Assembly (NCBI GenBank): GCA_946186185.1
Contig: CAMHMJ010000027.1
Location: 1-46,138, forward strand
Reading direction: 5' to 3'
From: an uncultured Treponema sp.
GTDB lineage: Bacteria > Spirochaetota > Spirochaetia > Treponematales > Treponemataceae
DNA: 46,138 nt
In this document: positions 18,338 to 26,687 of the stretch, piece after piece
How positions within the stretch are numbered: the stretch's first letter is position 1
Layout of the letters: each line of letters opens with the position of its first letter
Program-made: the position numbers and the translations under genes
Notes under the pieces: generated by a model
Told to the model about the DNA's origin: nothing
The model's database searches: none
What the model saw: only the letters and a program-made list of their open reading frames with translations

Positions 18338-19888
18338 AAAACTCGAACTAAGGTTGTGATAACGGCTTTTTTATTTGTTGTATTTTTTCTTGCCGTTTTT
18401 GTTTTTGTACGGAAGTTCTTTTTTAATGATTCAGAAAAAAATATTCATCCGCAGGTTATAACTCCAAATGCTCAGGAGGATTCTGAAGTTTCCGGCGGCG
18501 ACGGAACCCAGCTTTCTGACAGTACCATGCACACTTCCTTTGTTCCTCTTTTTCCGTCAGAAACCCTGATGAGTACCCTGACCCTGGATTTTGACGGTGA
18601 CGCCTTTGATGACCAGATTATCGTGGTTCGTAAAGCCGGTTCTCCCTATCTTTTTCTTATAATCGGACTCTATAATTCCGAAACCAATTCTTACGACCGT
18701 TCGGCAGAAATTTCAACGGAGATTTCAAAAATCCGTACTTTTTCCTACAACGGAATTGATATGATTGGAAATCACCGCACGGCCCTTGTTTACCAGGGAA
18801 TTAAAACTGATGGTGACACAGTTTTGAATATGTATCTCTGCAAGAAAAAGCGGGGTGTTGTTGAGCTTCAGAATATCGGAAGTTTTTCTTCTGACGGAAC
18901 CATTTTTATTCAGCAGACGGAACGAACGGAGGCCTACGAACTTTCTCAGTCTCAGGGAAAAAGCTATACGGTCTGGGTTTACAGCTCTGACAAAACGGAA
19001 TCCAATACCAGCACGGGAATTACCCAGATTCAGACGGAGTACAGCTGGAATCCGGATAAGGAAACCTATGTTCAGACAAATCAACTGAAGATTACGGGAA
19101 ACAGGCTTGCCGCAAAGGAGCTTGCCCGCATTCAGAACGGAAATGTTGAGACCTTTGCCCGTTTTTTAAGCGGCCTGTGGTACAAAACCTCCAATAATTC
19201 AAGCCGCCCGAGCTATATCTATTTTGATTACGAAAACCGGGAAGTAATTCTTCTTTCGGACGAAACTGAGGGCGTTTATTCCTGGGAAGATTCTTCTTTG
19301 CGCCGAAGCGGTATTTACCTTACAACCGTAAACTCCATTATTTCCAGCATGAAGCGCCGTTTTGACATTATGCTTTCCGGCGTGAATGAAGCCTATATTC
19401 ATGTCAAGGACGATGTTGGAAACATGGTCATCAAGGAATCGAACCAGTGGGACGGAACTTACCGAAAGATGTCCTTTCAGAACGTTTTCGGTGAGGACAA
19501 AACCGTTTCCGTGGGAGACGAATATCTGAAGGTTCTTTCTGAAAACAAAATCTGGGTGGATGAAAACGGAAATAAATATTCCTTCAATAGAAATGCCTTT
19601 AAAATTCTTACTGAAAACGGTGCCGTAGAAGGAATTTTCGCCGTTGATACTGTGGGTGCATTCCCTGTAATTCAGTTCCGCTCTTATTCTGATACAAATC
19701 TTGTGCTCAAGGCCTATGCCATGAAATTCCGCACTGAAGAAATCACCATTCCGCCAAAAACAAAAAAACAGAAGCCGACGGTGGATATCCGCATCCACAA
19801 GGACGAAATCCTCTTTACCCCAGTCCGCCTCTCCCCTGACACCGTCTACGCCGCCGAAGGAAAATCCCTGACCCTGAAGAAGGAGTAG
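18335..19888 (+). CDS. Membrane-anchored extracytoplasmic protein, function unknown
   Basis: A 517-residue protein with a short basic start (MKTRTK), one hydrophobic segment (about 7-26, VVITAFLFVV onward) and then a soluble polar part rich in Ser, Thr, Asn and aromatic residues, expected outside the inner membrane. No lipobox cysteine follows the hydrophobic stretch, so it is a signal anchor or an uncleaved signal. The repeated pattern of short beta-strand-like segments (TLTLDFDGDAFDDQIIVV, YIYFDYENREVILL, NMVIKESNQWDGTYRKMSF) suggests a beta-rich fold. It may belong with treponemal pallilysin-related adhesins, but I cannot confirm that, and no HExxH motif is present. It is transcribed away from the alarmone synthetase gene. 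Confidence 0.8.
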   Translation: MKTRTKVVITAFLFVVFFLAVFVFVRKFFFNDSEKNIHPQVITPNAQEDSEVSGGDGTQLSDSTMHTSFVPLFPSETLMSTLTLDFDGDAFDDQIIVVRKAGSPYLFLIIGLYNSETNSYDRSAEISTEISKIRTFSYNGIDMIGNHRTALVYQGIKTDGDTVLNMYLCKKKRGVVELQNIGSFSSDGTIFIQQTERTEAYELSQSQGKSYTVWVYSSDKTESNTSTGITQIQTEYSWNPDKETYVQTNQLKITGNRLAAKELARIQNGNVETFARFLSGLWYKTSNNSSRPSYIYFDYENREVILLSDETEGVYSWEDSSLRRSGIYLTTVNSIISSMKRRFDIMLSGVNEAYIHVKDDVGNMVIKESNQWDGTYRKMSFQNVFGEDKTVSVGDEYLKVLSENKIWVDENGNKYSFNRNAFKILTENGAVEGIFAVDTVGAFPVIQFRSYSDTNLVLKAYAMKFRTEEITIPPKTKKQKPTVDIRIHKDEILFTPVRLSPDTVYAAEGKSLTLKKE

Positions 19889-19909
19889 CAGGAGCTGCAG
19901 AAGTAGAAC

Positions 19910-19934
19910 AGGGTTTCCGCAGAGAGCCTTTTTT
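19910..19934 (+). repeat. Partial family 3 repeat
   Basis: AGGGTTTCCGCAGAGAGCC followed by TTTTTTT. The block matches, with two changes in 19 bases, the AGGGTTCCCGCTGAGAGCC block at 27608 and 36799. It lies just before a family 1 hairpin, and the T-run may help termination of the preceding gene. Confidence 0.5.
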
Positions 19935-19944
19935 TAGCCGGTCG

Positions 19945-20028
19945 AATGTCGAGTTTGCAAGTATAATACAAAATTGGCGGACGCGACCGTAAGCCAATTT
20001 TGGAGTTGAAATTATAAAACTCGACATT
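19945..20028 (+). repeat. Family 1 repeat, minimal 84-bp copy
   Basis: The terminal arms AATGTCGAGTTT (19945-19956) and AAACTCGACATT (20017-20028) are a perfect 12-bp inverted repeat. The inner arms AAAATTGGC (19970-19978) and GCCAATTTT (19993-20001) pair perfectly. The centre is only about 14 nt and holds GACGCGACCGTAA. This is the simplest complete form of the family. Confidence 0.85.
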
Positions 20029-20048
20029 TGCCCCGGTAACAAACCCAT

Positions 20049-20088
20049 TTGAATAAAACTCCCGTTTATGGTACTATATTCTATTATG
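20049..20088 (+). promoter_or_regulatory. Promoter of alaS, leaderless type
   Basis: TTGAAT (20049-20054), 17 nt, TACTAT (20072-20077), 8 nt, then ATG at 20086. No SD is found before either in-frame ATG (20068 or 20086). The upstream ATG lies inside the promoter spacer, so 20086 is the preferred start. Confidence 0.6.
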
Positions 20089-21912
20089 ACTGCAAACGAA
20101 TTACGCTCAAAATATATTGAGTTCTTTAAGAGTAAAAATCATGCTGAAATTTCTGGACAGTCTTTGATTCCAGAAAATGACCCTTCTGTTTTGTTTACAA
20201 TGGCGGGAATGCATCCGTTGGTTCCTTATCTTTTAGGTGAAAAACACCCTTCTGGAACACGCCTTACAGACTATCAGAAATGTATCCGCACAGGTGATAT
20301 TGATGAAGTTGGAGACCCAAGCCACCTTACATGTTTTGAAATGCTTGGTAACTGGTCGTTAGGCGACTATTTCAAAAAAGAATCAATCGCTTTTTCTTAT
20401 GAATTTTTAACAAGTCCAAAATGGCTTGGACTGGACCCAAAAAAGATTTCCGTAACTGTTTTTGCCGGAGATGAAAACGCTCCCCGCGACGAAGAAGCTG
20501 CCGGTTACTGGAAAGAAAACGGAATGCCGGAAGACAAAATCGCCTTCCTTCCTGCAAGTGATAACTGGTGGGCTGCAGGTCCTACTGGTCCTTGTGGTCC
20601 TGATACTGAAATTTTCTACTGGGTTGGAGAAGGTCTTCCACCTGTAGGTTCAAATAAGGGAACTGACAGTGCAAACTGGATGGAAATCTGGAACAACGTT
20701 TTCATGCAGTACAACCGCGTAGACGAAAAAACTCTTCTTCCACTTGAAAAGAAAAATGTTGATACAGGTATGGGTCTTGAAAGAACAAACTGTATCCTTC
20801 AGGGAAAAACTTCGGTTTATCTTACAGAAGTTTTCCAGCCAATCATTGCAAAGATTGAAACTCTTGCAGGCTATAAATATGGTTCAGATGAAGAAAAAGA
20901 CAAGAGCGTACGAATTATTGCAGATCATACACGCGCTTCTGTATTTATCATCGGTGACCAGCGCGGAGTAAGCCCTTCAAATGTTGGAGCAGGCTATGTT
21001 CTCCGCCGCCTTATCCGCCGTTCAGTTCGCCACGGAATGAAACTCGGAATCGATAATTCATTCCTCGCAGGAATCGCTGAAGTTGTAGTTGAAAACTTCG
21101 GTAACGCTTATCCTGAATTAAAGGCAAATGCAAAGAAAATCAGTGACGAACTTACCGCAGAGGAAGCAAAATTCCGCACAACTCTTAAAAAGGGTGAAGC
21201 AGAATTCCAGAAGCTTCTTCCAAACCTCATGAAAAATCCTAAAAAGATTATTTCCGGTAAGGTTGCATATAATCTTTACGAAACTTACGGCTATCCTCTG
21301 GAACTTACTCAGGAACTTGGAGCAGAAAATGGCTTTACAGTTGATGTAGAAGGCTTTAAGGAAGCAGAAAAGAAACACCAGGAAGCATCAAAATCACTGG
21401 ACGCAGGAAAGGCTAAGGGTGGACTTGCAGAACAGTCTGATGTTACAACAAAATATCACACTGCAACTCATCTTTTGCAGCAGGCTCTTGTTGATGTTCT
21501 TGGAGACCAGGTTGCCCAGAAGGGAAGTAACATCAATAACGAAAGAATGCGCTTTGACTTCACTTTTGAACGCCCTATGACAAAGGAAGAAATTCAGAAG
21601 GTTGAAGACATCGTAAATGCAAAAATCAAGGAAGACCTTCCTGTAACAATGGAAGTTATGACTCTTGATCAGGCAAAGGCTGAAGGAGCCCGCGCTCTCT
21701 TTGCAAACAAATACGGTGAACAGGTAAAGGTTTACACAATCGGTAAAGATGCAAAGAAGGACTGGTTCAGCAAGGAAGTTTGCGGTGGTCCTCATGTTCA
21801 GCACACTCTCCAGATTGGTGACTTCAAGATTGAAAAGGAACAGTCAAGTTCTGCAGGTGTACGCCGAATCCGTGCTACAATCAGCGGAGGCCTTCCACTG
21901 GATAAGGAATAG
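20086..21912 (+). CDS. alaS: Alanyl-tRNA synthetase, compact form
   Basis: Charges tRNA-Ala. The protein has 608 residues against about 875 in E. coli. The class II catalytic core (about 1-240) is present, beginning TANELRSKYIEFFKSKNH, with MAGMHPLVPYLLGEKHP and GLGLERT-like GMGLERTNCILQG. The editing domain keeps its zinc-type ligands, HTATH near 456-460 and CGGPH near 576-580. The chain then stops, so the C-terminal C-Ala and dimerisation region is missing. Short AlaRS forms of about 600 residues are, as I recall, typical of spirochaetes, so this is lineage-specific reduction and not a truncation in this strain. Codon use is that of a highly expressed gene. Confidence 0.96.
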   Translation: MTANELRSKYIEFFKSKNHAEISGQSLIPENDPSVLFTMAGMHPLVPYLLGEKHPSGTRLTDYQKCIRTGDIDEVGDPSHLTCFEMLGNWSLGDYFKKESIAFSYEFLTSPKWLGLDPKKISVTVFAGDENAPRDEEAAGYWKENGMPEDKIAFLPASDNWWAAGPTGPCGPDTEIFYWVGEGLPPVGSNKGTDSANWMEIWNNVFMQYNRVDEKTLLPLEKKNVDTGMGLERTNCILQGKTSVYLTEVFQPIIAKIETLAGYKYGSDEEKDKSVRIIADHTRASVFIIGDQRGVSPSNVGAGYVLRRLIRRSVRHGMKLGIDNSFLAGIAEVVVENFGNAYPELKANAKKISDELTAEEAKFRTTLKKGEAEFQKLLPNLMKNPKKIISGKVAYNLYETYGYPLELTQELGAENGFTVDVEGFKEAEKKHQEASKSLDAGKAKGGLAEQSDVTTKYHTATHLLQQALVDVLGDQVAQKGSNINNERMRFDFTFERPMTKEEIQKVEDIVNAKIKEDLPVTMEVMTLDQAKAEGARALFANKYGEQVKVYTIGKDAKKDWFSKEVCGGPHVQHTLQIGDFKIEKEQSSSAGVRRIRATISGGLPLDKE

Positions 21913-21935
21913 CCGATTTTTCTAAAATACCTTAC

Positions 21936-22214
21936 CTTCGAGTTTGCAAATATAATACAAAATTGGCGGTAGGGTAGCGGCAGGCGGGCAAAAAAACTCT
22001 GTTTGTGGCTGCCGCGAAAGCGGCATTTGATGAGTTCCTTTGCCACAAACATAGGGAGCGACGGCTGAAAGCCGGCAAAATGCTCCAGTGGAGCATTTTG
22101 AGCGAGTCTCCGAGCAACTATGTTGCGAAGGCGACTTAGCGCGCTAGTGCGCGGTTTTGACCCGCAGGACGCGACCGGTAGCCAATTTTGAAGTAGGGTT
22201 TATAAAACTCGAAG
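21936..22214 (+). repeat. Family 1 repeat, long 279-bp copy
   Basis: Terminal arms are CTTCGAGTTT (21936-21945) and AAACTCGAAG (22205-22214), a perfect 10-bp inverted repeat. Inside lie AAAATTGGC/GCCAATTTT arms, GTTTGTGGC (22001-22009) with GCCACAAAC (22042-22050) around a GCCGCGAAAGCGGC hairpin, then an extra module (about 22051-22135), a CGCGC palindrome and GGTTTTGACCCGC. The extra module holds AAAATGCTCC-AGT-GGAGCATTTT (22077-22099) and is absent from the copy at 45784. No ORF of note and no transposase are present. It fills the gap between alaS and the SurA-like gene. Confidence 0.88.
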
Positions 22215-22314
22215 TTAAAGATAAATTTAAAATACTTTGTAACCATTTGTAATAAAAATGGTTTAAACAACATAGTTCATACTATAAAAAAAAGAATTAA
22301 GGATAGGAAATTAT

Positions 22315-23391
22315 ATGAAACGTATTGTCATTGCTCTTATGATGGTATTTACATCTTTCTGTATGTTTGCTCAGTCAGATCTTCAGGTACTGGCAGTTGT
22401 AAAACTGAACAAGAATGAATCTATCACTGTAAAACAGCTTAAAACTCGTGTTGAAGCTTATCAGAAGCAGACAGGAACTGCAATTTCTCTGGATGACAGA
22501 AAGAAGGTTCTGGATGCTCTTATTCAGGAACGGGTTGTTCTTCAGGCAGCTGCAAAAGCAGGTCTTACTGTAACAGACAGCGCAGTTGAAGAATACTTTT
22601 TGCAGACAGTTTCACAGTCAATCGGCAGAAAGGTAACTGAGCAGGAATTTGAAGAAATTGTAAAGCAGCAGACAAATATGTCTTTAGACGAATATATGAA
22701 AAAGCAGTCCGGAATGTCTGTTCAGGATTACAAGGCATACCTTAAGTCCCAGATGATTTCCCAGCAGTATATTTTGAGCCAGAGACAGAACGAACTTCAG
22801 CAGGTTCTTGCCAGCGATGAAGAAATCCGCGGATATTACGAGCTTAACAAAACTTCTTTTGTATGGAACGACATGATTAAGCTTTACCTTGTAAGCATTC
22901 CTGCAAACGGTGATATCGAAAAGGCCCGGGTTAAGGCAAATGACCTTTACTCAAAGCTCAAGGATAAAAAGATTTCTACAAACCAGCTTTCAGTTGATTC
23001 TAAGAAAGAAGGTTCAGGTTTCCAGGCTGGTGAAGCTCTGGTAAACAAGAGCCAGCTTAGCGCTCAGCAGCTTGGTGTTTCTTACGGAACACTCCTTGAC
23101 CTTTTTGGAAAAGAGAAGGGCTGGGTTTCAAATCTTGAAGAAAGAGACAGCGGATTCCTGTTCTATACAATCATCAAAAAATATGACGCTAAAATGCTTT
23201 CTTTGAGCGATGTTGTTGAACCGGATACAACTGTAACTGTTTATGACTACATCAGAAATGCACTTGGAAAGAGCAAGCAGATGGAATATCTTCAGCAGGC
23301 TGCACAGACAATTGCCAGTGAGCTTGTAACAGATGCAAATGTTGAAAGAAAAAAGACAGGTGCAGAGCTTGATAAGCTTCTTTCATGGTAA
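22315..23391 (+). CDS. SurA/PrsA-like periplasmic chaperone (peptidyl-prolyl isomerase family)
   Basis: Predicted periplasmic folding factor, 358 residues. A signal peptide (1-20, MKRIVIALMMVFTSFCMFAQ) is followed by a SurA-type N-terminal helical domain (about 35-160): LKTRVEAYQKQTG, DRKKVLDALIQERVVLQAAAKAGLTVTD and the DYKAYLKSQMISQQYI helix. Residues about 165-300 look like a diverged parvulin domain (IKLYLVSIP, then KARVKANDLYSKLK and KKEGSGFQAGE), with poor match to the active-site signature, so isomerase activity is doubtful. The RBS is GATAGGAAA before ATG. It is followed by nusB at 30 nt and the TPR lipoprotein, probably one operon. Outer-membrane protein biogenesis is the likely role. 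Confidence 0.8.
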   Translation: MKRIVIALMMVFTSFCMFAQSDLQVLAVVKLNKNESITVKQLKTRVEAYQKQTGTAISLDDRKKVLDALIQERVVLQAAAKAGLTVTDSAVEEYFLQTVSQSIGRKVTEQEFEEIVKQQTNMSLDEYMKKQSGMSVQDYKAYLKSQMISQQYILSQRQNELQQVLASDEEIRGYYELNKTSFVWNDMIKLYLVSIPANGDIEKARVKANDLYSKLKDKKISTNQLSVDSKKEGSGFQAGEALVNKSQLSAQQLGVSYGTLLDLFGKEKGWVSNLEERDSGFLFYTIIKKYDAKMLSLSDVVEPDTTVTVYDYIRNALGKSKQMEYLQQAAQTIASELVTDANVERKKTGAELDKLLSW

Positions 23392-23421
23392 AAACATTTA
23401 GTCATATTTTAAGGAAAAACG

Positions 23422-23964
23422 ATGCGACGAATAGGACGAATACTTGCATTTCAGGCTCTTTATTCCTGGAGTGTAGGTGGAATTGAAATAGATGATCTTC
23501 TTGATTTTTCCTGGATTGAACGGGATCAGTTTGAAGATGAAAAAAAAGAAGGCTCTTCTGAGGTACAGGAAATAGAAGAAGGCGAAAAGCCGGTTCCTGT
23601 AAATAATGTAAAGTATTTCCTTTCAGACGGGCTTTACCAGAATTTTGAAGGCTTTGATGCTGATAAAAAGTCTGAGATATTTACATTTGCGCGCCTTTTG
23701 ATAAAGGGTACCATTGAAAATATCAAAGAGATTGATTCCCTTATTGAGTCGCATCTTTCAGATAAGTGGTCACTGGATCGAATCAATAAGGTGGCTCTTT
23801 CTGTTATGCGTATCAGCGTTTACGAAATGCTTTACCAGAAGTCAACGGCTGCTTCTATTGTAATTGATGAAGCTGTTGAGATTGTAAAAAGCTACGGCGA
23901 AGATGATTCTCACAAGTTTACCAACGCCGTTCTTGATAAAATCAGCAAAGACTTGGAAAAATAA
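23422..23964 (+). CDS. nusB: Transcription antitermination factor NusB
   Basis: RNA-binding antitermination factor that acts with NusE at boxA, mainly on rRNA operons. It has 180 residues: the N-terminal RRIGRILAFQALYSW helix, an acidic insertion at about 35-60 (DEKKEGSSEVQEIEEGEKP) not found in E. coli NusB, then LIKGTIENIKEIDSLIESHLSDKWSLDRINKVALSVMRISVYEML and the closing IVIDEAVEIVKSYGEDDSHKFTNAVLDKI. The RBS is AAGGA, 8 nt before ATG. It sits in an operon between the SurA-like gene and the TPR lipoprotein gene. Confidence 0.95.
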   Translation: MRRIGRILAFQALYSWSVGGIEIDDLLDFSWIERDQFEDEKKEGSSEVQEIEEGEKPVPVNNVKYFLSDGLYQNFEGFDADKKSEIFTFARLLIKGTIENIKEIDSLIESHLSDKWSLDRINKVALSVMRISVYEMLYQKSTAASIVIDEAVEIVKSYGEDDSHKFTNAVLDKISKDLEK

Positions 23965-23976
23965 TCGGGTTTTAAT

Positions 23977-25908
23977 ATGACAAAAGCGGGCAGAAAAATT
24001 TTACGCAGTACGGCGTTTTCTCTTATTTTTCTGCCCGTTTTTTTTTCCTGCGCAAAATCCTCTGAAAAACATTCCTTTAATTCTTCCCTGGACAGAATTG
24101 ATGCGCTTATAAATCAGAAACTATACCGTGAAGCAACCCAGGAACTTTCTAAAATTGAAAAGGAAGCCTTTGGCTGCTGGGCTGAACTTGGAATTTTCAG
24201 GCGTTACAGACAGTGCGATGAAAACTCAAGGGCAGAAAAATTTCTGCAGAATGCCATCAAAAAAAATCCTGAAAATCTTGAGCTTCGGGCCGTTTTTACG
24301 GATTTCCTTTTAAGAAACGAAAGAATTGATGAAGCCCTTTCCTATGGAAAAAAACTTTCTGGAACAAAATACGGTTCCATTTATTCAGAAGCGGTTTTTA
24401 CAGATGTAAACCGAAAAGCAGTTGCCGGAAATAAAAGCGATATTTTTAAGAATCCTGATTATTATCCTGTGTATTTTGATGCCTGGACAGGAAGCGGAGA
24501 CAATTCCTGGCTCAGAAACTGCGCCGTTCTGAATCTTATGAAGGGCTCCTATGAATCCGCTTCCAGCATTGTGCCGGAAACCGTTTACGATTCAAAGGAC
24601 GGCTATTTCTGGGCAATGGTCTGTTTTGACGCAAAACGCTTTGGAGATGCGGTAAATTATCTTGAAAGTGCAAAAAAACTTCTTTCCAACAGAATTAACC
24701 GTTCTCAGAAAATTGATGAGTCCGTACGTATAAGTCTTCTTGAGTCGGATTCCCTTACTTCCCTGGGTGATGAGGAAGGGGCTGAAAAAATCCGGGATAG
24801 CTTTATCGGTTCCCTTGAAAAAAATGCAGAGGGCTGGATTATTCCTGAAACAGGAAGCTCAGCTGCTGGTACTTCCGATTCTTTGAAAAACGGAACTCTT
24901 TCTGAGTCGCGTGATTCTGTTTCTTCTGCGGGAAATGCGGCCTTTATTTTTACAAACAGTGCCCGCTGGGCTTTTGATAATCAGAAGGATGAGGAAGGAA
25001 AAGAGTTAATTACTTTTGCGGTAACCAAATGGCCGGACTTTGTTCCAGCCCTGAGCCTTTATGCTGATTTTGCCTGGAAGAGCAGTCTTGAGATGAAAAA
25101 GGATTTTATCCAGGCCTCATTGAGCGATTCCGGGGTGGCAACTCTGGATATGGAAAAATATGATTCCCGGGTAAAAATTCCTGTGAGCGATGCCGTTTAC
25201 AGAATTGAACGGAGCCTTGAAAGGACAAAAGATCCGCTTTTATATATTCTACGGCTTGATTTACGCTACAAGATGGATACTCGTTTAAGTGAAAAGGAAA
25301 AAATCGCAGACCTGTGGCGCATTCTTGAGGAAAACGCAGTTTCGCCTTCGGTTTATCCTGAACTGATGACGGACTATGCCCTGAGCTTCCTTTTAAATCA
25401 CAAGGAAACGGATGCAGCCTGGCTTTTGTTTTACCGGTATGTCTGCTCAAAATATAAAATCCAGATGGGAAACGATTTCTTTGAAAACCTTGTTAAAAAG
25501 GTTCACGAACTGGACTATCCTTCCCTGGAATACGGTGCTTATTTTGCCGCCCTTCAGAAGAGGGCAGACGATGCCCTTCTTTTGCACGAACTTCTGGTTT
25601 TTGAAGAGAACGAATATTCTTCCTCTAAGTTTGTGCGTCCGTCGGCAAGTGATGCGTCCTGCATAAATCTGTCTATGATTTATAGTTCCCTCTCCCGCAG
25701 GGCTGAAGCTCTTGAACTGTACGGAAAAGCTTTTGGAAGGTGTTCGTCTGTTTCTAAGAAGGCTGAAATTATGGAAAGAATGGCTGAAATCTATTACGAA
25801 AACTCGGACTATAAAAATGCCAGGCGTTCCGCAGAGTATGCCCTTACACTGAATAAGAACATGGCGGAAGCCCGGCTTTTACTCATCCGTTTGAAGGATG
25901 TAAAATAA
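23977..25908 (+). CDS. TPR-repeat lipoprotein, function unknown
   Basis: A 643-residue protein with a lipoprotein signal ending VFFSC, so C25 is the probable lipidated residue; the lipobox is relaxed, as usual in spirochaetes. The mature part is helical and contains TPR-like pairs: LYREATQELSKIEKEAFGCW, ENSRAEKFLQNAIKKNPENLELRAVF and, most clearly at the end, YSSLSRRAEALELYGKAF and YENSDYKNARRSAEYALTLNKNMAEARLLLI. A Ser-rich linker lies near 285-315. It probably acts as a periplasmic scaffold. The start lies 12 nt after the nusB stop. Its stop codon directly abuts the converging groES stop codon, with no terminator between. Confidence 0.82.
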   Translation: MTKAGRKILRSTAFSLIFLPVFFSCAKSSEKHSFNSSLDRIDALINQKLYREATQELSKIEKEAFGCWAELGIFRRYRQCDENSRAEKFLQNAIKKNPENLELRAVFTDFLLRNERIDEALSYGKKLSGTKYGSIYSEAVFTDVNRKAVAGNKSDIFKNPDYYPVYFDAWTGSGDNSWLRNCAVLNLMKGSYESASSIVPETVYDSKDGYFWAMVCFDAKRFGDAVNYLESAKKLLSNRINRSQKIDESVRISLLESDSLTSLGDEEGAEKIRDSFIGSLEKNAEGWIIPETGSSAAGTSDSLKNGTLSESRDSVSSAGNAAFIFTNSARWAFDNQKDEEGKELITFAVTKWPDFVPALSLYADFAWKSSLEMKKDFIQASLSDSGVATLDMEKYDSRVKIPVSDAVYRIERSLERTKDPLLYILRLDLRYKMDTRLSEKEKIADLWRILEENAVSPSVYPELMTDYALSFLLNHKETDAAWLLFYRYVCSKYKIQMGNDFFENLVKKVHELDYPSLEYGAYFAALQKRADDALLLHELLVFEENEYSSSKFVRPSASDASCINLSMIYSSLSRRAEALELYGKAFGRCSSVSKKAEIMERMAEIYYENSDYKNARRSAEYALTLNKNMAEARLLLIRLKDVK

Positions 25909-26181
25909 TTACTCGATTACGGCAATAATGTCGCTCATGCGAACGATAAGGTGGTCAACACCATCGATTTTAACCGGAGTTCCTGCATATTTATCGTACA
26001 TAATGCGGTCACCCGGCTTTACGGTGATTTTTACTTCATCTGTTCCAGGTCCACAATCAACAACAACTGCTGTCTGTGTTTTTTCCTGAGCAGCTTCCGG
26101 AATAAAAAGTCCGCTTGCTGTCTTTGTTTCTGCAGCGTCATTTTTTACTAAGATTCTGTCTGCTAATGGTTTTACTTTCAT
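25909..26181 (-). CDS. groES: Co-chaperonin GroES (HSP10)
   Basis: Seven-subunit lid for the GroEL chamber, 90 residues. MKVKPLADRILVK starts the family fold. The mobile loop (about 15-33) carries SGLFIPEAAQEK, where LFI corresponds to the GroEL-binding IVL. GDRIMYDKYAGTPVKIDG and the end MSDIIAVIE are intact. AGGAG lies 8 nt before ATG. It is a single-gene unit here, unlinked to groEL; expression of the two must be matched by other means, since no CIRCE element is seen at either. An AAAGGATTTTGTCCTTT inverted repeat (26236-26252) lies in its upstream region. Confidence 0.97.
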   Translation of the reverse strand: MKVKPLADRILVKNDAAETKTASGLFIPEAAQEKTQTAVVVDCGPGTDEVKITVKPGDRIMYDKYAGTPVKIDGVDHLIVRMSDIIAVIE

Positions 26182-26312
26182 GTATTTACTCCTATTAGAA
26201 CACCGTGCTTGCGGCGAGCTGTTTATATTTTGTTAAAGGATTTTGTCCTTTTGTTTAAATATAAGAAAATTAAGGTGCAATCGTCAAGTTTTTTTAAATA
26301 TTTTTTTTTGCA

Positions 26313-26370
26313 GGTGGGTAAAAAATACTCAGTTTCTGGGGCTTTCTTTTGTGGTGGGTAAAAATTACCC
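26313..26370. repeat. Direct repeat with an inverted repeat, in the groES-sigma gap
   Basis: GGTGGGTAAAAA occurs at 26313 and 26353, exactly 40 bp apart, each continuing into TA(C)(T/C)C and CAG. The second copy is also a perfect inverted repeat, GGGTAA-AAA-TTACCC (26356-26370). The spacing is close to four helical turns. It may be a regulator site, but none is identifiable. Confidence 0.45.
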
Positions 26371-26638
26371 AGGGAACACTTTTTGAGAGGGAAAGGCAGC
26401 TGAGAGGGGAAAAAGAAGTACGGCGCCGGGCTGGAAGGGTGCAGGAGCGGAGGCGAGTGCAGTGCAAAGGGGCTGATTTAATGGAATTTTAGGCGGCTGG
26501 AATGATTTTTTGACCTGTGGAATGGCTTTGTTCAATGAACCGGCTGAAAAAGCCCCTTTGTACCGAGCCTCTGGCGGGCCCTGGAAGGCCGGTAGGAGAA
26601 TAAAACCGCCTGAAAATAATATATAAAAAATGTAAAAG
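26371..26638. other. Gene-free region upstream of the sigma factor, with structure
   Basis: No convincing coding frame is seen. CAAAGGGGCT (26465-26474) and AGCCCCTTTG (26551-26560) form a perfect 10-bp inverted repeat around 76 nt. Inside and near it TGGAAT occurs three times (26482, 26498, 26518). The distance to the sigma-54 promoter (about 120-185 bp) is what enhancer sites for a sigma-54 activator would need. This is inference only. Confidence 0.35.
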
Positions 26639-26656
26639 TTGGCACGGAAATTGCAT
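26639..26656 (+). promoter_or_regulatory. Consensus sigma-54 promoter of the sigma factor gene
   Basis: TTGGCACGGAAATTGCAT matches the RpoN consensus at every conserved position: GG at 26641-26642, ten bases, GC at 26653-26654. Predicted transcription start is near 26666, giving a leader of about 22 nt with GGAGG (26678-26682) 5 nt before ATG. RpoN itself is not in the window. Confidence 0.85.
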
Positions 26657-26687
26657 ATTTTATATAAAAGCAATTTTGGAGGCCTAT

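Noticed and set aside
21936..22214. CRISPR array or tRNA cluster in the long intergenic repeat
   Set aside because: The palindromes are nested and different from one another, not a regular repeat-spacer series; no cloverleaf with anticodon and TTC loop could be drawn.
26182..26280. CIRCE operator upstream of groES
   Set aside because: CACGGTGTTC gives no TTAGCACTC-N9-GAGTGCTAA match on either strand.
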